64,000 bases of DNA, from the NCBI GenBank assembly GCA_000716465.1, contig JNWL01000011.1, positions 62,001 to 126,000 on the forward strand, written 5' to 3'. The stretch comes from Streptomyces bikiniensis (lineage in GTDB: Bacteria; Actinomycetota; Actinomycetes; Streptomycetales; Streptomycetaceae). Under the pieces are notes generated by a model. That model was not told the origin of the DNA. It ran no database searches and saw nothing but the letters and a program-made list of their open reading frames with translations. The first letter of the stretch is position 1. Each line of letters opens with the position of its first letter. Positions 16,924-25,124 of the stretch are shown here, in pieces. The position numbers and the translations under genes were made by a program.

Positions 16924-16953
16924 CTCCTCTACGGCTCCTCTACGGCTCCTCGG
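16924..16953. repeat. 11-bp tandem duplication across the stop codon of the TPR regulator gene
   Basis: Two perfect copies of CTCCTCTACGG (16924-16934, 16935-16945) plus a partial third. The second contains the CTA that is the TAG stop of the minus-strand gene; the first holds a second in-register TAG. Confidence 0.8.
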
Positions 16954-18691
16954 AGAGGGTGAACAGTCCCAGGCGCGCGCCCTCTTCGTGCGCCCGGCGC
17001 AGCCGCTCCCCGCCGAGCGCCTCGCGCAGGGCCCGCTCGCTGCGCTTCCGCGCCGTCGCGGTGGAGGCCGCCGGGCGGTACGCGTCGCCGAAGACGGAGG
17101 TCCGCAGCACGTCCACGGCGCCCAGGAGGTGGGCGGCGGCCACGGGCCGCCCGGTCGCGATCCGCAGCTCCGCGAGGAGTTCGGCCGCGCAGGACGCGCC
17201 CGCCGCCGAGCCGAGCGTCAGATGGCCGCGGAGCGCCCTCCGGGCGTGGTCGACGGCTCTCCCCCGCTCACCGTCCCAGGCGAGCAGCTCGGCACGCGCG
17301 TGGTGCGCCCAGGCGTCCGCCCACAGGTCGCGCCCCGCCCAGGCCCACCGCCCGGCCCGTTCGAGCGGCAGCCGGTCCAGGGCCTCCTGCGCCGCCTCCG
17401 GGTCGGTGCGGGCGAGGGCGAGGGCGAGCCCGGCCCAGGCCGTCTCGCGGCCGGGGCCGAAGTCCGGGGGCTCCTCCGTCAGGGCCAGCGCCTCCCGGAA
17501 CTCGGCCGCCGCCGCGCGCGTGCGCCCCTGGTACAGGGCGGTGGAGCCGCGCAGCTGGGCGAGCAGGCCCAGACAGCGGTCGTCGCCGTCCCGTACGGCC
17601 GCCGCCCAGGCCCGGACGAGGAGCGGGTCGGCGTCCTCGGGGCGGCCAGCCTCCAGTTCCAGATGGGCGGCGAGCCACAGGGCGCGGGCGGGCGGCGGCC
17701 CGGGGTGCAGGGCGAGGGCGTGCCGCAGCCGGGTCCGGCCCTCGGCGGCCCGCCCGCAGACCACCCACAGGAACCACAGGGAGACCGCGATCTCGACGCT
17801 CGTGCCGGCCTCGGCGCTCGGGGACAGCGGCGCGGTCGTGGGGTCCATGGCGGCGGCCAGGTCCGGGAGTTCCCGCAGGGCGAGGTCCCGGGCGTCGAGC
17901 TGCCGGCCGCTCTGCCACCGGTCGGCGGCTCGCCGGGCGAGCCGGGCGCACCACCTGCGGTGGTGCAGGACCACGGCCCGGCGGTCGCCGCGCTCGGTGA
18001 GCCTGCGGGCGCCCACCGCGCGCATGGGGAGCGGCATCCAGTAGCGGGGCGTGTCCTCCTCGCCGTCGAACAGGTCGTCCACGGGCAGGAGCGCGAGGGG
18101 GGCGAGCCGGTCGAGGACCGCCCGGACGCGGTTCGAGGGGAGCGTGCCGGAGGCGCAGACCTCGCGGACCGCGTCCCGGCAGAAGGCGCCCTCGAAGACG
18201 GACAGCCGCTCCCACAGGAGCCGTTCCTCCGGTCCGCAGCGGGCGTACCCGCCCTCGGCGGCGGCGAGCTGACCCGCGGTCACCGGTTCGCCCCACAGCA
18301 GCTCGGTCTCCGGACGGCCGGCTCCGACGCCGCCGGTGTCCCGGCCCCGGGCCCCTCCGCCCCGGGCGCCCCCGGCGGGACCGGTCCCTTCGACACTCCA
18401 GGCGTCCCCGGCGGGACCGGTCCCTTCGACACCCCAGGCGTCCCCGGCGGGACCGGCCCCCTCGGCACCCCGGGCACCCCGGGCGCTTCCGGTGCCCCCG
18501 ATGCTCACGACTCCCCTGATGTCCCCGGCACTTCCGGCGCACCCGGCGCCCCCCGCGTCCCCGACGTGTCCGGTGTCCCCGATACGTCCGATGCGCCGGA
18601 CGCGTCCGGTCGGGCCGGTGTCCGGTTCTCCGGCCGGCCCTCCGGCCGGACGTCCGGTCAGGCGTCCGTTCCCCCGCAGATGCCCCGTCAT
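16940..18691 (-). CDS. TPR-type regulator C-terminal half with Gly-rich N-terminus
   Basis: A 583-residue protein. From about residue 150 it matches the part of large LuxR/AfsR-like ATPase regulators that follows the NB-ARC domain: the winged-helix segment EERLLWERLSVFEGAF and a long helical TPR-like array ending LRRAHEEGARLGLF. The P-loop ATPase and any DNA-binding HTH are missing. In their place are ~130 Gly/Ala/Thr-rich residues, encoded partly by 36-bp tandem repeats. The ATG at 18691 follows AGGGAAGGG at good distance, so the repetitive N-terminus is probably translated. It may be a decayed or truncated regulator, or one reshaped into a protein-interaction module. Divergent from the AsnC regulator. 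Confidence 0.65.
   Translation of the reverse strand: MTGHLRGNGRLTGRPAGGPAGEPDTGPTGRVRRIGRIGDTGHVGDAGGAGCAGSAGDIRGVVSIGGTGSARGARGAEGAGPAGDAWGVEGTGPAGDAWSVEGTGPAGGARGGGARGRDTGGVGAGRPETELLWGEPVTAGQLAAAEGGYARCGPEERLLWERLSVFEGAFCRDAVREVCASGTLPSNRVRAVLDRLAPLALLPVDDLFDGEEDTPRYWMPLPMRAVGARRLTERGDRRAVVLHHRRWCARLARRAADRWQSGRQLDARDLALRELPDLAAAMDPTTAPLSPSAEAGTSVEIAVSLWFLWVVCGRAAEGRTRLRHALALHPGPPPARALWLAAHLELEAGRPEDADPLLVRAWAAAVRDGDDRCLGLLAQLRGSTALYQGRTRAAAAEFREALALTEEPPDFGPGRETAWAGLALALARTDPEAAQEALDRLPLERAGRWAWAGRDLWADAWAHHARAELLAWDGERGRAVDHARRALRGHLTLGSAAGASCAAELLAELRIATGRPVAAAHLLGAVDVLRTSVFGDAYRPAASTATARKRSERALREALGGERLRRAHEEGARLGLFTLSEEP
18374..18481. repeat. 36-bp tandem repeats in the Gly-rich region of the TPR regulator
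   Basis: Units 18374-18409 and 18410-18445 are almost identical, and 18446-18481 is a degenerate third. On the minus strand they encode the repeated Gly-Val-Glu-Gly-Thr-Gly-Pro-Ala-Gly segment. The antisense frame reads as a collagen-like Gly-Pro repeat, which I treat as coincidental. Confidence 0.75.
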
Positions 18692-18938
18692 CCCCACCCT
18701 TCCCTGCTCATTCCCTGTTCATTTCCGCTGCTCCCCGTTCCACCCCGCCTACGCGCGCGTGGACGGGGCTCCGGGTCGTCGTGCCCACGGGCCGTGCCCG
18801 CGCGCCGTGTTCGCGCGTTGTGCCCGACGTCATGGCGAAGGCCACCGCCACGGGATTGAATGCACGTGCCCAGGTGCACATCCTGGGGCGCCTCGGAACC
18901 CGGAGGCGGGGTTTGCCGGGGATCGGCCAAGGAGGCAC

Positions 18939-19973
18939 ATGGATACCGGGGAATCCGTCCTGGGAGAGGCGGATCTGGCACTGATCCACGCACTGCAGAT
19001 GGCTCCGCGCGCCACCTGGACCCAGCTCTCGGCCGTCCTGGAGACGAGCCCCGACACCCTCGCCCGGCGCTGGGAGCACCTCAACGGCAAGGGCTACGCC
19101 TGGAGTTCCCTGCTCGCCGCCCGGCACGGCAAGGAGTCCACCCTGTACGCGTGGGTGGAGCTGGAGTGCGCCGCCGGGGCCATCGAGACCACCGCGGGCG
19201 ACCTCTCGGAGGACCCCTGCACCCTCGGCGTCCACCAGGTGACCGGCGACGCCGACCTGGTGCTGCTCGTCGCCTCCCCGGACCTCTACGCCCTCGACGC
19301 CTACCTCGCCGACCGGGTGCGGCGCCTGCCCGGGGTGCTCAGGTGCCGCGCACAGGTCGTCACGCGGCTGCACAACCGCCCGTACCGGTCGCGGATCGAC
19401 CAGCTCACCCCCGGGCAGGTCCAGCTCCTCACGGAGCTGACGGGCGGGGAGCGGCGGAACCGGACCCACGCGCGCGCGTACCCGTACGTCACCGACCTGG
19501 ACCGGCGGATCGTCGCGGAGCTGGCGGGGGACGCGCGCCGCAGCGCCGCCGAGCTCGCCCGGCAGTGCGGCACGAGCGAGTCGACGGTGCGGCGCAGGCT
19601 GGACGTCCTGGCGGCGACCGGCGCGTTCCACCACCACTGCCTGCCCGCGCCGCGCTTCTCCGGGCGCCCGGTGTGGGCGCTGGTCACGGCGGACATCCCG
19701 CCCGTCGAGGTGTCGGAGTCGGTCGCCGCGCTCGGCCGGCTGCGCCAGACCCGGCTGGTCACCTCGGTCACCGGGCCGTACAACCTGGCGCTCGCGATGT
19801 GGCTCCGTACCGTCGACGAGCTGCACGAGGTGACGGCGGTGCTCGTACGGGCCGCGCCGGCGCTGCGGATCACCGGCACCTCGCTGTCGCTGCGCACGCA
19901 CAAGATCGGGGCGCAGGTGCTCGGCCCGGACGGACGCCGGACGCACCACGTGCGCCCGGAGCAGGGGGCCTGA
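18939..19973 (+). CDS. Lrp/AsnC family regulator with two HTH-RAM units
   Basis: A 344-residue protein containing two consecutive AsnC units. The first N-terminal HTH begins LGEADLALIHALQ, followed by a RAM-like ligand domain. A second HTH with TDLDRRIVAELAGDARRSAAE and ESTVRRRLDVL lies near residues 180-225, followed by a second RAM domain. This tandem form is common in Streptomyces, about twice the length of classical Lrp. Effectors of the family are amino acids. The ATG at 18939 has a strong AAGGAGG. It is divergent from the TPR regulator, so it may control that gene, but no operator was identified. Confidence 0.88.
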   Translation: MDTGESVLGEADLALIHALQMAPRATWTQLSAVLETSPDTLARRWEHLNGKGYAWSSLLAARHGKESTLYAWVELECAAGAIETTAGDLSEDPCTLGVHQVTGDADLVLLVASPDLYALDAYLADRVRRLPGVLRCRAQVVTRLHNRPYRSRIDQLTPGQVQLLTELTGGERRNRTHARAYPYVTDLDRRIVAELAGDARRSAAELARQCGTSESTVRRRLDVLAATGAFHHHCLPAPRFSGRPVWALVTADIPPVEVSESVAALGRLRQTRLVTSVTGPYNLALAMWLRTVDELHEVTAVLVRAAPALRITGTSLSLRTHKIGAQVLGPDGRRTHHVRPEQGA

Positions 19974-19977
19974 GGGT

Positions 19978-20754
19978 TCAGGCCGGGCGGGACGCCTTCA
20001 CCGAGTACGTCAGCGGGACGCGGGGGCGGCCCGCCGGGAAGCGGTAGCAGCCGTCCTCGTGCCGCCGGAGGACGCCGTAGCGGGGCAGGAGCGCGGCGTC
20101 GTGCTCGTGCAGGAAGTCGATCCGGAGGCCCGCCCGCACGAGCGCCGTGACGACCTCGCCGACCGGATGCGCCCGTTCACCTCCGGAGTCGGGATCGGAG
20201 TCGGGGTCGGAGTCGGGGTCCGCGTCCGGCCCGGTGTCCGGCCCGGCGTCCGGCCACGGGTCGCGGACGAAGTAGTCGTGCACGACCCGGCTGCCGGTCT
20301 CGTGGTCGAGCGCGTCGGCCAGCGGATGGGGCTCGGCCAGGTAGAGGAAGCCGCCGGGGGCGACGAGCGCGGCGGCGGTCTCCGCCCAGCGCTCGACGTC
20401 GGGCAGCCGGCGCAGCGCCCCGCCGCCGGTGTGGACGATGTCGTACGCGCGGTCGGGGACGGCCTCGGCCGCGTCGTACACGCAGGCGGCGACGAAGGCG
20501 GCCCGGTCCTGGGTGAGACCCAGGTCGGCGGCGAGCGCGCGGGCGGTCTCGACCGCCTGCTCGGAGGGGTCCAGGCCGACGACGTGGGCGGCGCCCCGGC
20601 GGGCCCAGGAGAGGGCGCCCAGGCCGGTGCCGCACGGGAGGTGGAGCAGGGTCCGCCCGGTGACGTCCCCGACCTCCGCGACCTCGAAGTCCCGCAGGGC
20701 GTCCTCGTCCGCGCGGCCGGCCCCGCGCCGCTCCTCGGGGGTCGGAGAGTGCAT
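19978..20754 (-). CDS. Class I SAM-dependent methyltransferase
   Basis: A 258-residue Rossmann-fold methyltransferase. Motif I is LHLPCGTGLGALSWA, motif II has VVGLDPSEQAVE, and a motif IV-like segment is YDIVHTGGGAL. An unusual acidic repeat (Asp-Pro-Asp-Ser repeated, about residues 176-190) sits in a loop before the C-terminal part. Substrate unknown. The ATG at 20754 is preceded by TAACCT at 7-nt distance without a Shine-Dalgarno, consistent with a leaderless transcript divergent from the S9 peptidase. It converges on the AsnC regulator with only 4 bp between stops. Confidence 0.85.
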   Translation of the reverse strand: MHSPTPEERRGAGRADEDALRDFEVAEVGDVTGRTLLHLPCGTGLGALSWARRGAAHVVGLDPSEQAVETARALAADLGLTQDRAAFVAACVYDAAEAVPDRAYDIVHTGGGALRRLPDVERWAETAAALVAPGGFLYLAEPHPLADALDHETGSRVVHDYFVRDPWPDAGPDTGPDADPDSDPDSDPDSGGERAHPVGEVVTALVRAGLRIDFLHEHDAALLPRYGVLRRHEDGCYRFPAGRPRVPLTYSVKASRPA

Positions 20755-20761
20755 GTCGGCG

Positions 20762-20767
20762 AGGTTA
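20762..20767 (-). promoter_or_regulatory. -10 element of the methyltransferase gene, leaderless spacing
   Basis: TAACCT on the minus strand, 7 nt before the ATG at 20754. Confidence 0.45.
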
Positions 20768-20825
20768 TCCACAGGCTGCGGAGCACGCGACCCGAATGTC
20801 CTTCGGCCGGAGCATGATGGGTGCC

Positions 20826-22688
20826 ATGACTGAGAGCGAGAAGCCCGAGAGCCACAGGACCCCCGAGAGCCACGCGAGCCCCGGCGCGCCCGTCTGGGAG
20901 CAGCGCTTCCGCGCGCCCCGCGTCTCCCTGCCGGAGTGGGCCGAGGAGGCACCGGACCGCTCGCTGTTCGTGTCCAACGCGACGGGGACGTACGAGCTGT
21001 ACGCGTGGGACCGGGCGACCGGGGAGCAGCGGCAGGTCACGAACCGGCCGAACGGGACGACGGACGGGACGCTGTCCCCGGACGGCGCGTGGGTCTGGTG
21101 GTTCGCGGACACCGACGGGGACGAGTTCGGGGTGTGGATGCGGCAGCCGTTCGCGGGCGGCGCGGACGAGTCGGCCGTGCCGGGCCTGGCTCCCTCCTAC
21201 CCGGCGGGGCTCGCGATCGGCCGGGAGGGCACGGTCGTGGTGGGCCGCTCCACGGACGAGGAGGGCTCGACGGTCCATCTCGTACGGCCCGGGGGCGGCG
21301 CCCCGGTGGAGGTCTACCGGCACCGGGAGTCGGCCGGGGTCGGGGACCTGTCGTACGACGGCTCGCTGATCGCGGTCGAGCACACCGAGCACGGGGACGC
21401 GATGCACTCGGCGCTGCGGGTCCTTCGCGCCTCGGACGGGAGCGCGGTCGCGGAGCTCGACGACACCAAGGGCGGCACGGAGGAGCTGGGCCTCACCGTC
21501 CTCGGCTTCGCCCCGGCCGCCGGGGACACCCGGCTGCTCGTCGGCCACCAGCGGCGCGGGCGCTGGGAGCCGATGCTGTGGGACGTGGCGACGGGCGCCG
21601 AGACCGATCTGCGGCTCGACCTGCCGGGCGACGTGTCGGCGGAGTGGTACCCGGACGGCTCGGGCCTGCTGATCGTGCACGGCTACGAGGCCCGCAGCGA
21701 GCTGTGGCGGTACGAGATCGCCACCGGCGCCCTGGTGCGGGTGGAGACCCCGGCCGGCTCGGTGTCGAGCGCGACGGCCCGGCCGGACGGCTCCGTGGAG
21801 TACCTGTGGTCCTCGGCCGCCGAGCCGCCGGTGGTGCGCTCCACGGACGGCGGGGTCGTCCTGGACCCGCCGGGCCCGAAGGCGCCGCCGTCGCTGCCGG
21901 TGGAGGACGTGTGGGTGGAGGGGCCCGGCGGCAGGGTCCACGCGCTCGTGCAGCGCCCGGCGGAGGGCGAGGGCCCGTTCCCGACGGTCTTCGAGGTGCA
22001 CGGCGGTCCGGCCTGGCACGACAGCGACGCCTTCGCGTCGGGCCCGGCGGCCTGGCTGGACCACGGGTACGCGGTGGTGCGGGTCAACTACCGGGGCTCG
22101 ACGGGGTACGGCCGGGAGTGGACGGACGCGCTGAAGCACCGGGTCGGCCTGATCGAGCTGGAGGACATCGGGGCGGTCCGGGAGTGGGCGGTGGCGAGCG
22201 GGCTCGCGGACCCGGAGCGGCTGGTCCTGTCCGGCGGCTCGTGGGGCGGCTACCTGACGCTCCTCGGCCTGGGCACGCAGCCGGACGCCTGGGCGGTCGG
22301 GCTCGCGGCGGTGCCGGTCGCGGACTACGTGACGGCGTACGAGGACGAGATGGAGGCCCTGAAGGCGCTGGACCGGACGCTCCTGGGCGGTTCGCCGGAG
22401 GAGGTGCCCGAGCGGTACGCGGCCTCGTCGCCGCTGACGTACGTGGACGCGGTGAAGGCGCCGGTGCACATCTCGGCCGGGGTGAACGACCCGCGCTGCC
22501 CGATCCGCCAGATCGACAACTACGTCGACCGGCTGGCGGCCCGGGGCGCGGTCCACGAGGTGTACCGGTACGACGCGGGGCACGGCTCCCTGGTGGTGGA
22601 GGAGCGGATCAGGCAGGTCGCCCTGGATCTGGCGTTCGCCGCGAAGCACCTGGGGACCCGGCCGGTCGAGTCGGGCCCCCGGCCCTGA
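20826..22688 (+). CDS. S9 family peptidase (prolyl oligopeptidase-like)
   Basis: A 620-residue serine peptidase. The N-terminal ~370 residues form a beta-propeller (blade-like WD/DG repeats such as LSPDGAWVWW). The alpha/beta-hydrolase domain starts around VFEVHGGPAWHD, with nucleophile elbow GGSWGGYL, catalytic Asp in NDPRCP and His in DAGHGSL. This layout fits acylaminoacyl-peptidase or dipeptidyl-peptidase-like S9 enzymes acting on short peptides. No signal peptide, so probably cytoplasmic. CATGAT ends 7 nt before the ATG at 20826, again suggesting little or no leader. Its 3' end is part of a 25-bp tandem repeat array. Confidence 0.9.
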   Translation: MTESEKPESHRTPESHASPGAPVWEQRFRAPRVSLPEWAEEAPDRSLFVSNATGTYELYAWDRATGEQRQVTNRPNGTTDGTLSPDGAWVWWFADTDGDEFGVWMRQPFAGGADESAVPGLAPSYPAGLAIGREGTVVVGRSTDEEGSTVHLVRPGGGAPVEVYRHRESAGVGDLSYDGSLIAVEHTEHGDAMHSALRVLRASDGSAVAELDDTKGGTEELGLTVLGFAPAAGDTRLLVGHQRRGRWEPMLWDVATGAETDLRLDLPGDVSAEWYPDGSGLLIVHGYEARSELWRYEIATGALVRVETPAGSVSSATARPDGSVEYLWSSAAEPPVVRSTDGGVVLDPPGPKAPPSLPVEDVWVEGPGGRVHALVQRPAEGEGPFPTVFEVHGGPAWHDSDAFASGPAAWLDHGYAVVRVNYRGSTGYGREWTDALKHRVGLIELEDIGAVREWAVASGLADPERLVLSGGSWGGYLTLLGLGTQPDAWAVGLAAVPVADYVTAYEDEMEALKALDRTLLGGSPEEVPERYAASSPLTYVDAVKAPVHISAGVNDPRCPIRQIDNYVDRLAARGAVHEVYRYDAGHGSLVVEERIRQVALDLAFAAKHLGTRPVESGPRP

Positions 22689-22900
22689 CCCGCCGGACGG
22701 GCCCGCTCGGGTGCCGGCCCCGACCCGCCGACCGGGTCCCGGCCTCGGCCCCCTGATCGGGTCCCGGCCTTGCCCCCCGCTCGGGTCCCGGCCTTGGCCT
22801 GCCCCGATCGGGTCCCGGCCTCGGTCCGCCGACCGGGTCCCGACCTCGGTCCGCCGCTCGGGTCCCGGCCTCGGCCCGCCGGTCGGGCCCGGTCGGGCAC
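22672..22900. repeat. 25-bp tandem array spanning the S9 peptidase stop codon
   Basis: The motif CGGGTCCCGGCCTCGG recurs with starts at 22708, 22733, 22758, 22782, 22809, 22834, 22859 and 22884 (spacing 24-27, mostly 25). A diverged first copy begins at 22672, inside the last codons of the peptidase gene, and contains its TGA (22686-22688). There are no unique spacers, so it is not CRISPR. It fills nearly all the space up to the SURF1 promoter. Confidence 0.85.
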
Positions 22901-22930
22901 CCGGGCGACGGGGAGTCGAGCGGACTTGCG

Positions 22931-22936
22931 TACCGT
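22931..22936 (+). promoter_or_regulatory. -10 element of the SURF1 gene, leaderless spacing
   Basis: TACCGT with 7 nt to the GTG at 22944. The G-run between them is too close to the start to act as a ribosome binding site. Confidence 0.5.
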
Positions 22937-22943
22937 GGGGGGC

Positions 22944-23684
22944 GTGTACCGGTTCCTGAACACTCCCCGCTGGTGGGGGATCAACCTCTTCGTCCTCCTC
23001 GCGATCCCGTTCTGCGTCTTCATGGGGACCTGGCAGCTGGGCAAGTTCGAGGACCGCGTCGACTCCCACCAGGAGGCGGAGGAGCGGCCCGCCGCGAGCG
23101 CGGCGAAGGCCGAGCCGCTGGAGTCGCTGCTCCCGGTGGACAAGGAGACCTCGGGCCGCGCGGCCGAGGCGCGCGGCCGGTTCGGGGACCAGTTCCTCGT
23201 GCCGGGCCGCGAGCTGGACGGCCGGGCCGGGTCGTACGTCCTGACGCTGCTGCGGACGGACGGCGGCCGGTCCCTGCCGGTGGTCCGGGGCTGGCTCCCG
23301 GAGGGCGGGCGGGCGCCCGCCCCGCCGTCCGGCGAGGTCACGGTGGTGGGCGCGCTCCAGGCCTCGGAGAACCAGGGTTCGAAGGGCGTGAACGCGGCGG
23401 GCGGGCTGCCCGAGGGGCAGCTCGGCATGATCAGCGCGGCGTCCCTGGTGAACGTGGTGACGGACGACGTCTACGACGCCTGGATCACCCTCGCGGACTC
23501 CCCCGCCGGTCTCACGCCGGTCCCGGCGGCGGCCGCGGCGGGTACGGGTCTGGACGCGAAGGCGTTCCAGAACCTCGGCTACACGGCGGAGTGGTTCGTC
23601 TTCGCCGGCTTCGTGCTCTTCATGTGGTTCCGGCTCGTCCGCCGCGAGGCGGAGGCGTCCCGGGACGCGGCGCTGGGACTGTAG
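22944..23684 (+). CDS. SURF1 family protein (cytochrome oxidase assembly)
   Basis: A 246-residue membrane protein with the SURF1 layout. An N-terminal transmembrane helix (NLFVLLAIPFCVFMGTWQLG, with the family GTWQL motif), a soluble extracytoplasmic domain of ~170 residues, and a C-terminal helix (WFVFAGFVLFMWFRL). SURF1 proteins help insert heme a into the aa3-type oxidase. The GTG at 22944 puts the first helix close to the N-terminus as expected. It stands alone here, between a tandem repeat array and the convergent sigma-factor operon. Confidence 0.9.
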   Translation: MYRFLNTPRWWGINLFVLLAIPFCVFMGTWQLGKFEDRVDSHQEAEERPAASAAKAEPLESLLPVDKETSGRAAEARGRFGDQFLVPGRELDGRAGSYVLTLLRTDGGRSLPVVRGWLPEGGRAPAPPSGEVTVVGALQASENQGSKGVNAAGGLPEGQLGMISAASLVNVVTDDVYDAWITLADSPAGLTPVPAAAAAGTGLDAKAFQNLGYTAEWFVFAGFVLFMWFRLVRREAEASRDAALGL

Positions 23685-23724
23685 GTCCCGAAGTCCCGAG
23701 GTTCCGAGGTCCCGAGGTCCCGGG
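23685..23724. repeat. 8-bp tandem repeats directly after the SURF1 stop codon
   Basis: Five copies of GTCCCGAG-like octamers (23685, 23693, 23701, 23709, 23717) start at the first base after TAG. Confidence 0.75.
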
Positions 23725-23765
23725 CGGCCCCGGCGCCCCGGCCTCGAAAGGCCTGGCCCCGCCCC

Positions 23766-25124
23766 TCAGGACGTGCCCAGGAGCCCCGTGCGGTAGACCG
23801 TGCCGGAGCAGGCGTCGGGGACGACAGCCGACTGGGAGGGGCCGCCGGGCTCCGCGGTGTGGCTGACGACGACGCTGCCGTCCGCCGGGCCGTCCGTCAG
23901 GACGAGCTGGGCCGCCGGGCCGCCGTCGGCCGGGCCCGGCTCCGGGCTGCCGCCAGAGCCGCCGGGGCCCGTGCCCCCGCTGGGCTCGGGGTTGCCGGTG
24001 GGCTCGGTCGGGGCGGGCGTCGGGGGCGGTGTGGTCGGCGGGTCCACGGGGGTGGTCGGCGTCGGGGTGGGGGTGGTCCCGGTCGTCGGACAGGTCTCGC
24101 TCGGCACCCAGACGAACTTCACCTCGTAGGAGCCCTTCGGCTCCAGGAGGAGCCGGGAGGCCTCCCGCGCGGCGCCGGGCAGTGCGCCGCCCGCGCCGCC
24201 GGAGGCGTGCCGGACCACCGTGATGCGCCCGGGGTCGGCCGCCCCCCGGGCCTCGAAGCCGACGGTCCCGGCGCCGTCCACGACACAGGGGGTGCCGGAG
24301 ACGTTGACGACGCGGAAGCTGCCGTACACCCTGCCCTCGGCGTCGGGTCCGCCGGCCTGCGCGCCGCCGGCGCCGAGCTGGCCGGAGGCGCAGCGGTCGG
24401 TCCCGGGGGCGATCTCCTGCGCGTTCCCGGAGGCCTCGCCGGGCGCCCCGGCGTCGGCCTCCGGCTTGCCGGAGGAGCCGTCGGCGGCGCCCTCCCCGCC
24501 GGTCGGGCTCGGGGAGGCGCTGCTCGCGGGGGTCTGGGCGCTCCGGCCGCCCTCGACGCCGGTCTCGGTGCCGGTGCCGCCCTGGGCCTCCTCGCCGTGC
24601 CCGGCGTTGACGGGGCTGGCGGTGGTGGTCCCCTCCGAGGAGGCGACGTGCACGAAGGCGGGCACGGCCGTTCCGATGAGGACCGCGGCGGCCGCGGCGC
24701 CCACGACGGCCTGCCGCTTGCGGGCGCGGCGGGCGGGCACGGCGCGGCGCAGGTGCTCCAGCGACCCGAGGGAGGGTTCGAGGCCGTCCACGGCACCGTG
24801 GAGCATCCGCCGCAGCGCCAGTTCCTCGTTCCCGCCGTCGCCGCCGTCCTCGCCGGCACCGGGCTCGGTGTTCACCATGCGCTGTCCACTCAGATCGTCA
24901 CGTTCGTCTCGGGCACGGGCTCCGGAGCCCCCGGTGACCTTACGGCCCCCGGCGCCCGTCCCGCGTTCCTCGGGCTCCCCGTGGTCCTCGGTGTGGTCCC
25001 CGGCTCCCGCCCCGGGGCCCTCGGCGGCCCCGGGACCCCGGTCGCGGCCCTCCGGCGCCACGCCGTCCTCCGGGGCGGTCCCCTCCTCGGGAGTCCTGCC
25101 CCGCTCTCCGGGCGTCCCGCTCAC
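23766..25124 (-). CDS. Sigma-factor-coupled membrane-anchored secreted protein
   Basis: A 452-residue protein of unknown function. The ATG-proximal ~80 residues are acidic and Gly/Glu-rich; ELALRRMLHGAVDGLEP then resembles the short cytoplasmic part of membrane partners of sigma factors. A basic stretch and one transmembrane segment (AVVGAAAAAVLIGTAVPAF) follow, then a long Ser/Pro/Gly/Ala-rich extracellular part with a compact domain (SFRVVNVSGTPCVV, YEVKFVWVP) and Thr/Pro repeats. The GTG at 25124 overlaps the sigma factor's stop (GTGA), implying coupling; an ATG at 24878 would remove 82 residues. Context suggests an anti-sigma-like or signal-receiving role, unproven. Confidence 0.65.
   Translation of the reverse strand: MSGTPGERGRTPEEGTAPEDGVAPEGRDRGPGAAEGPGAGAGDHTEDHGEPEERGTGAGGRKVTGGSGARARDERDDLSGQRMVNTEPGAGEDGGDGGNEELALRRMLHGAVDGLEPSLGSLEHLRRAVPARRARKRQAVVGAAAAAVLIGTAVPAFVHVASSEGTTTASPVNAGHGEEAQGGTGTETGVEGGRSAQTPASSASPSPTGGEGAADGSSGKPEADAGAPGEASGNAQEIAPGTDRCASGQLGAGGAQAGGPDAEGRVYGSFRVVNVSGTPCVVDGAGTVGFEARGAADPGRITVVRHASGGAGGALPGAAREASRLLLEPKGSYEVKFVWVPSETCPTTGTTPTPTPTTPVDPPTTPPPTPAPTEPTGNPEPSGGTGPGGSGGSPEPGPADGGPAAQLVLTDGPADGSVVVSHTAEPGGPSQSAVVPDACSGTVYRTGLLGTS

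Noticed and set aside
18336..18560. Collagen-like Gly-Pro repeat protein on the plus strand
   Set aside because: The frame has no start signals and is antisense to a gene with a good ribosome binding site; the pattern results from the GC-rich 36-bp repeat.
22672..22900. Possible CRISPR array
   Set aside because: The units are contiguous without unique spacers and there are no cas genes; it is a simple tandem repeat.
20010..23069. A 1019-codon open frame on the minus strand across the S9 peptidase
   Set aside because: No domain is recognisable, it crosses real genes on both strands and a tandem repeat; an antisense shadow.
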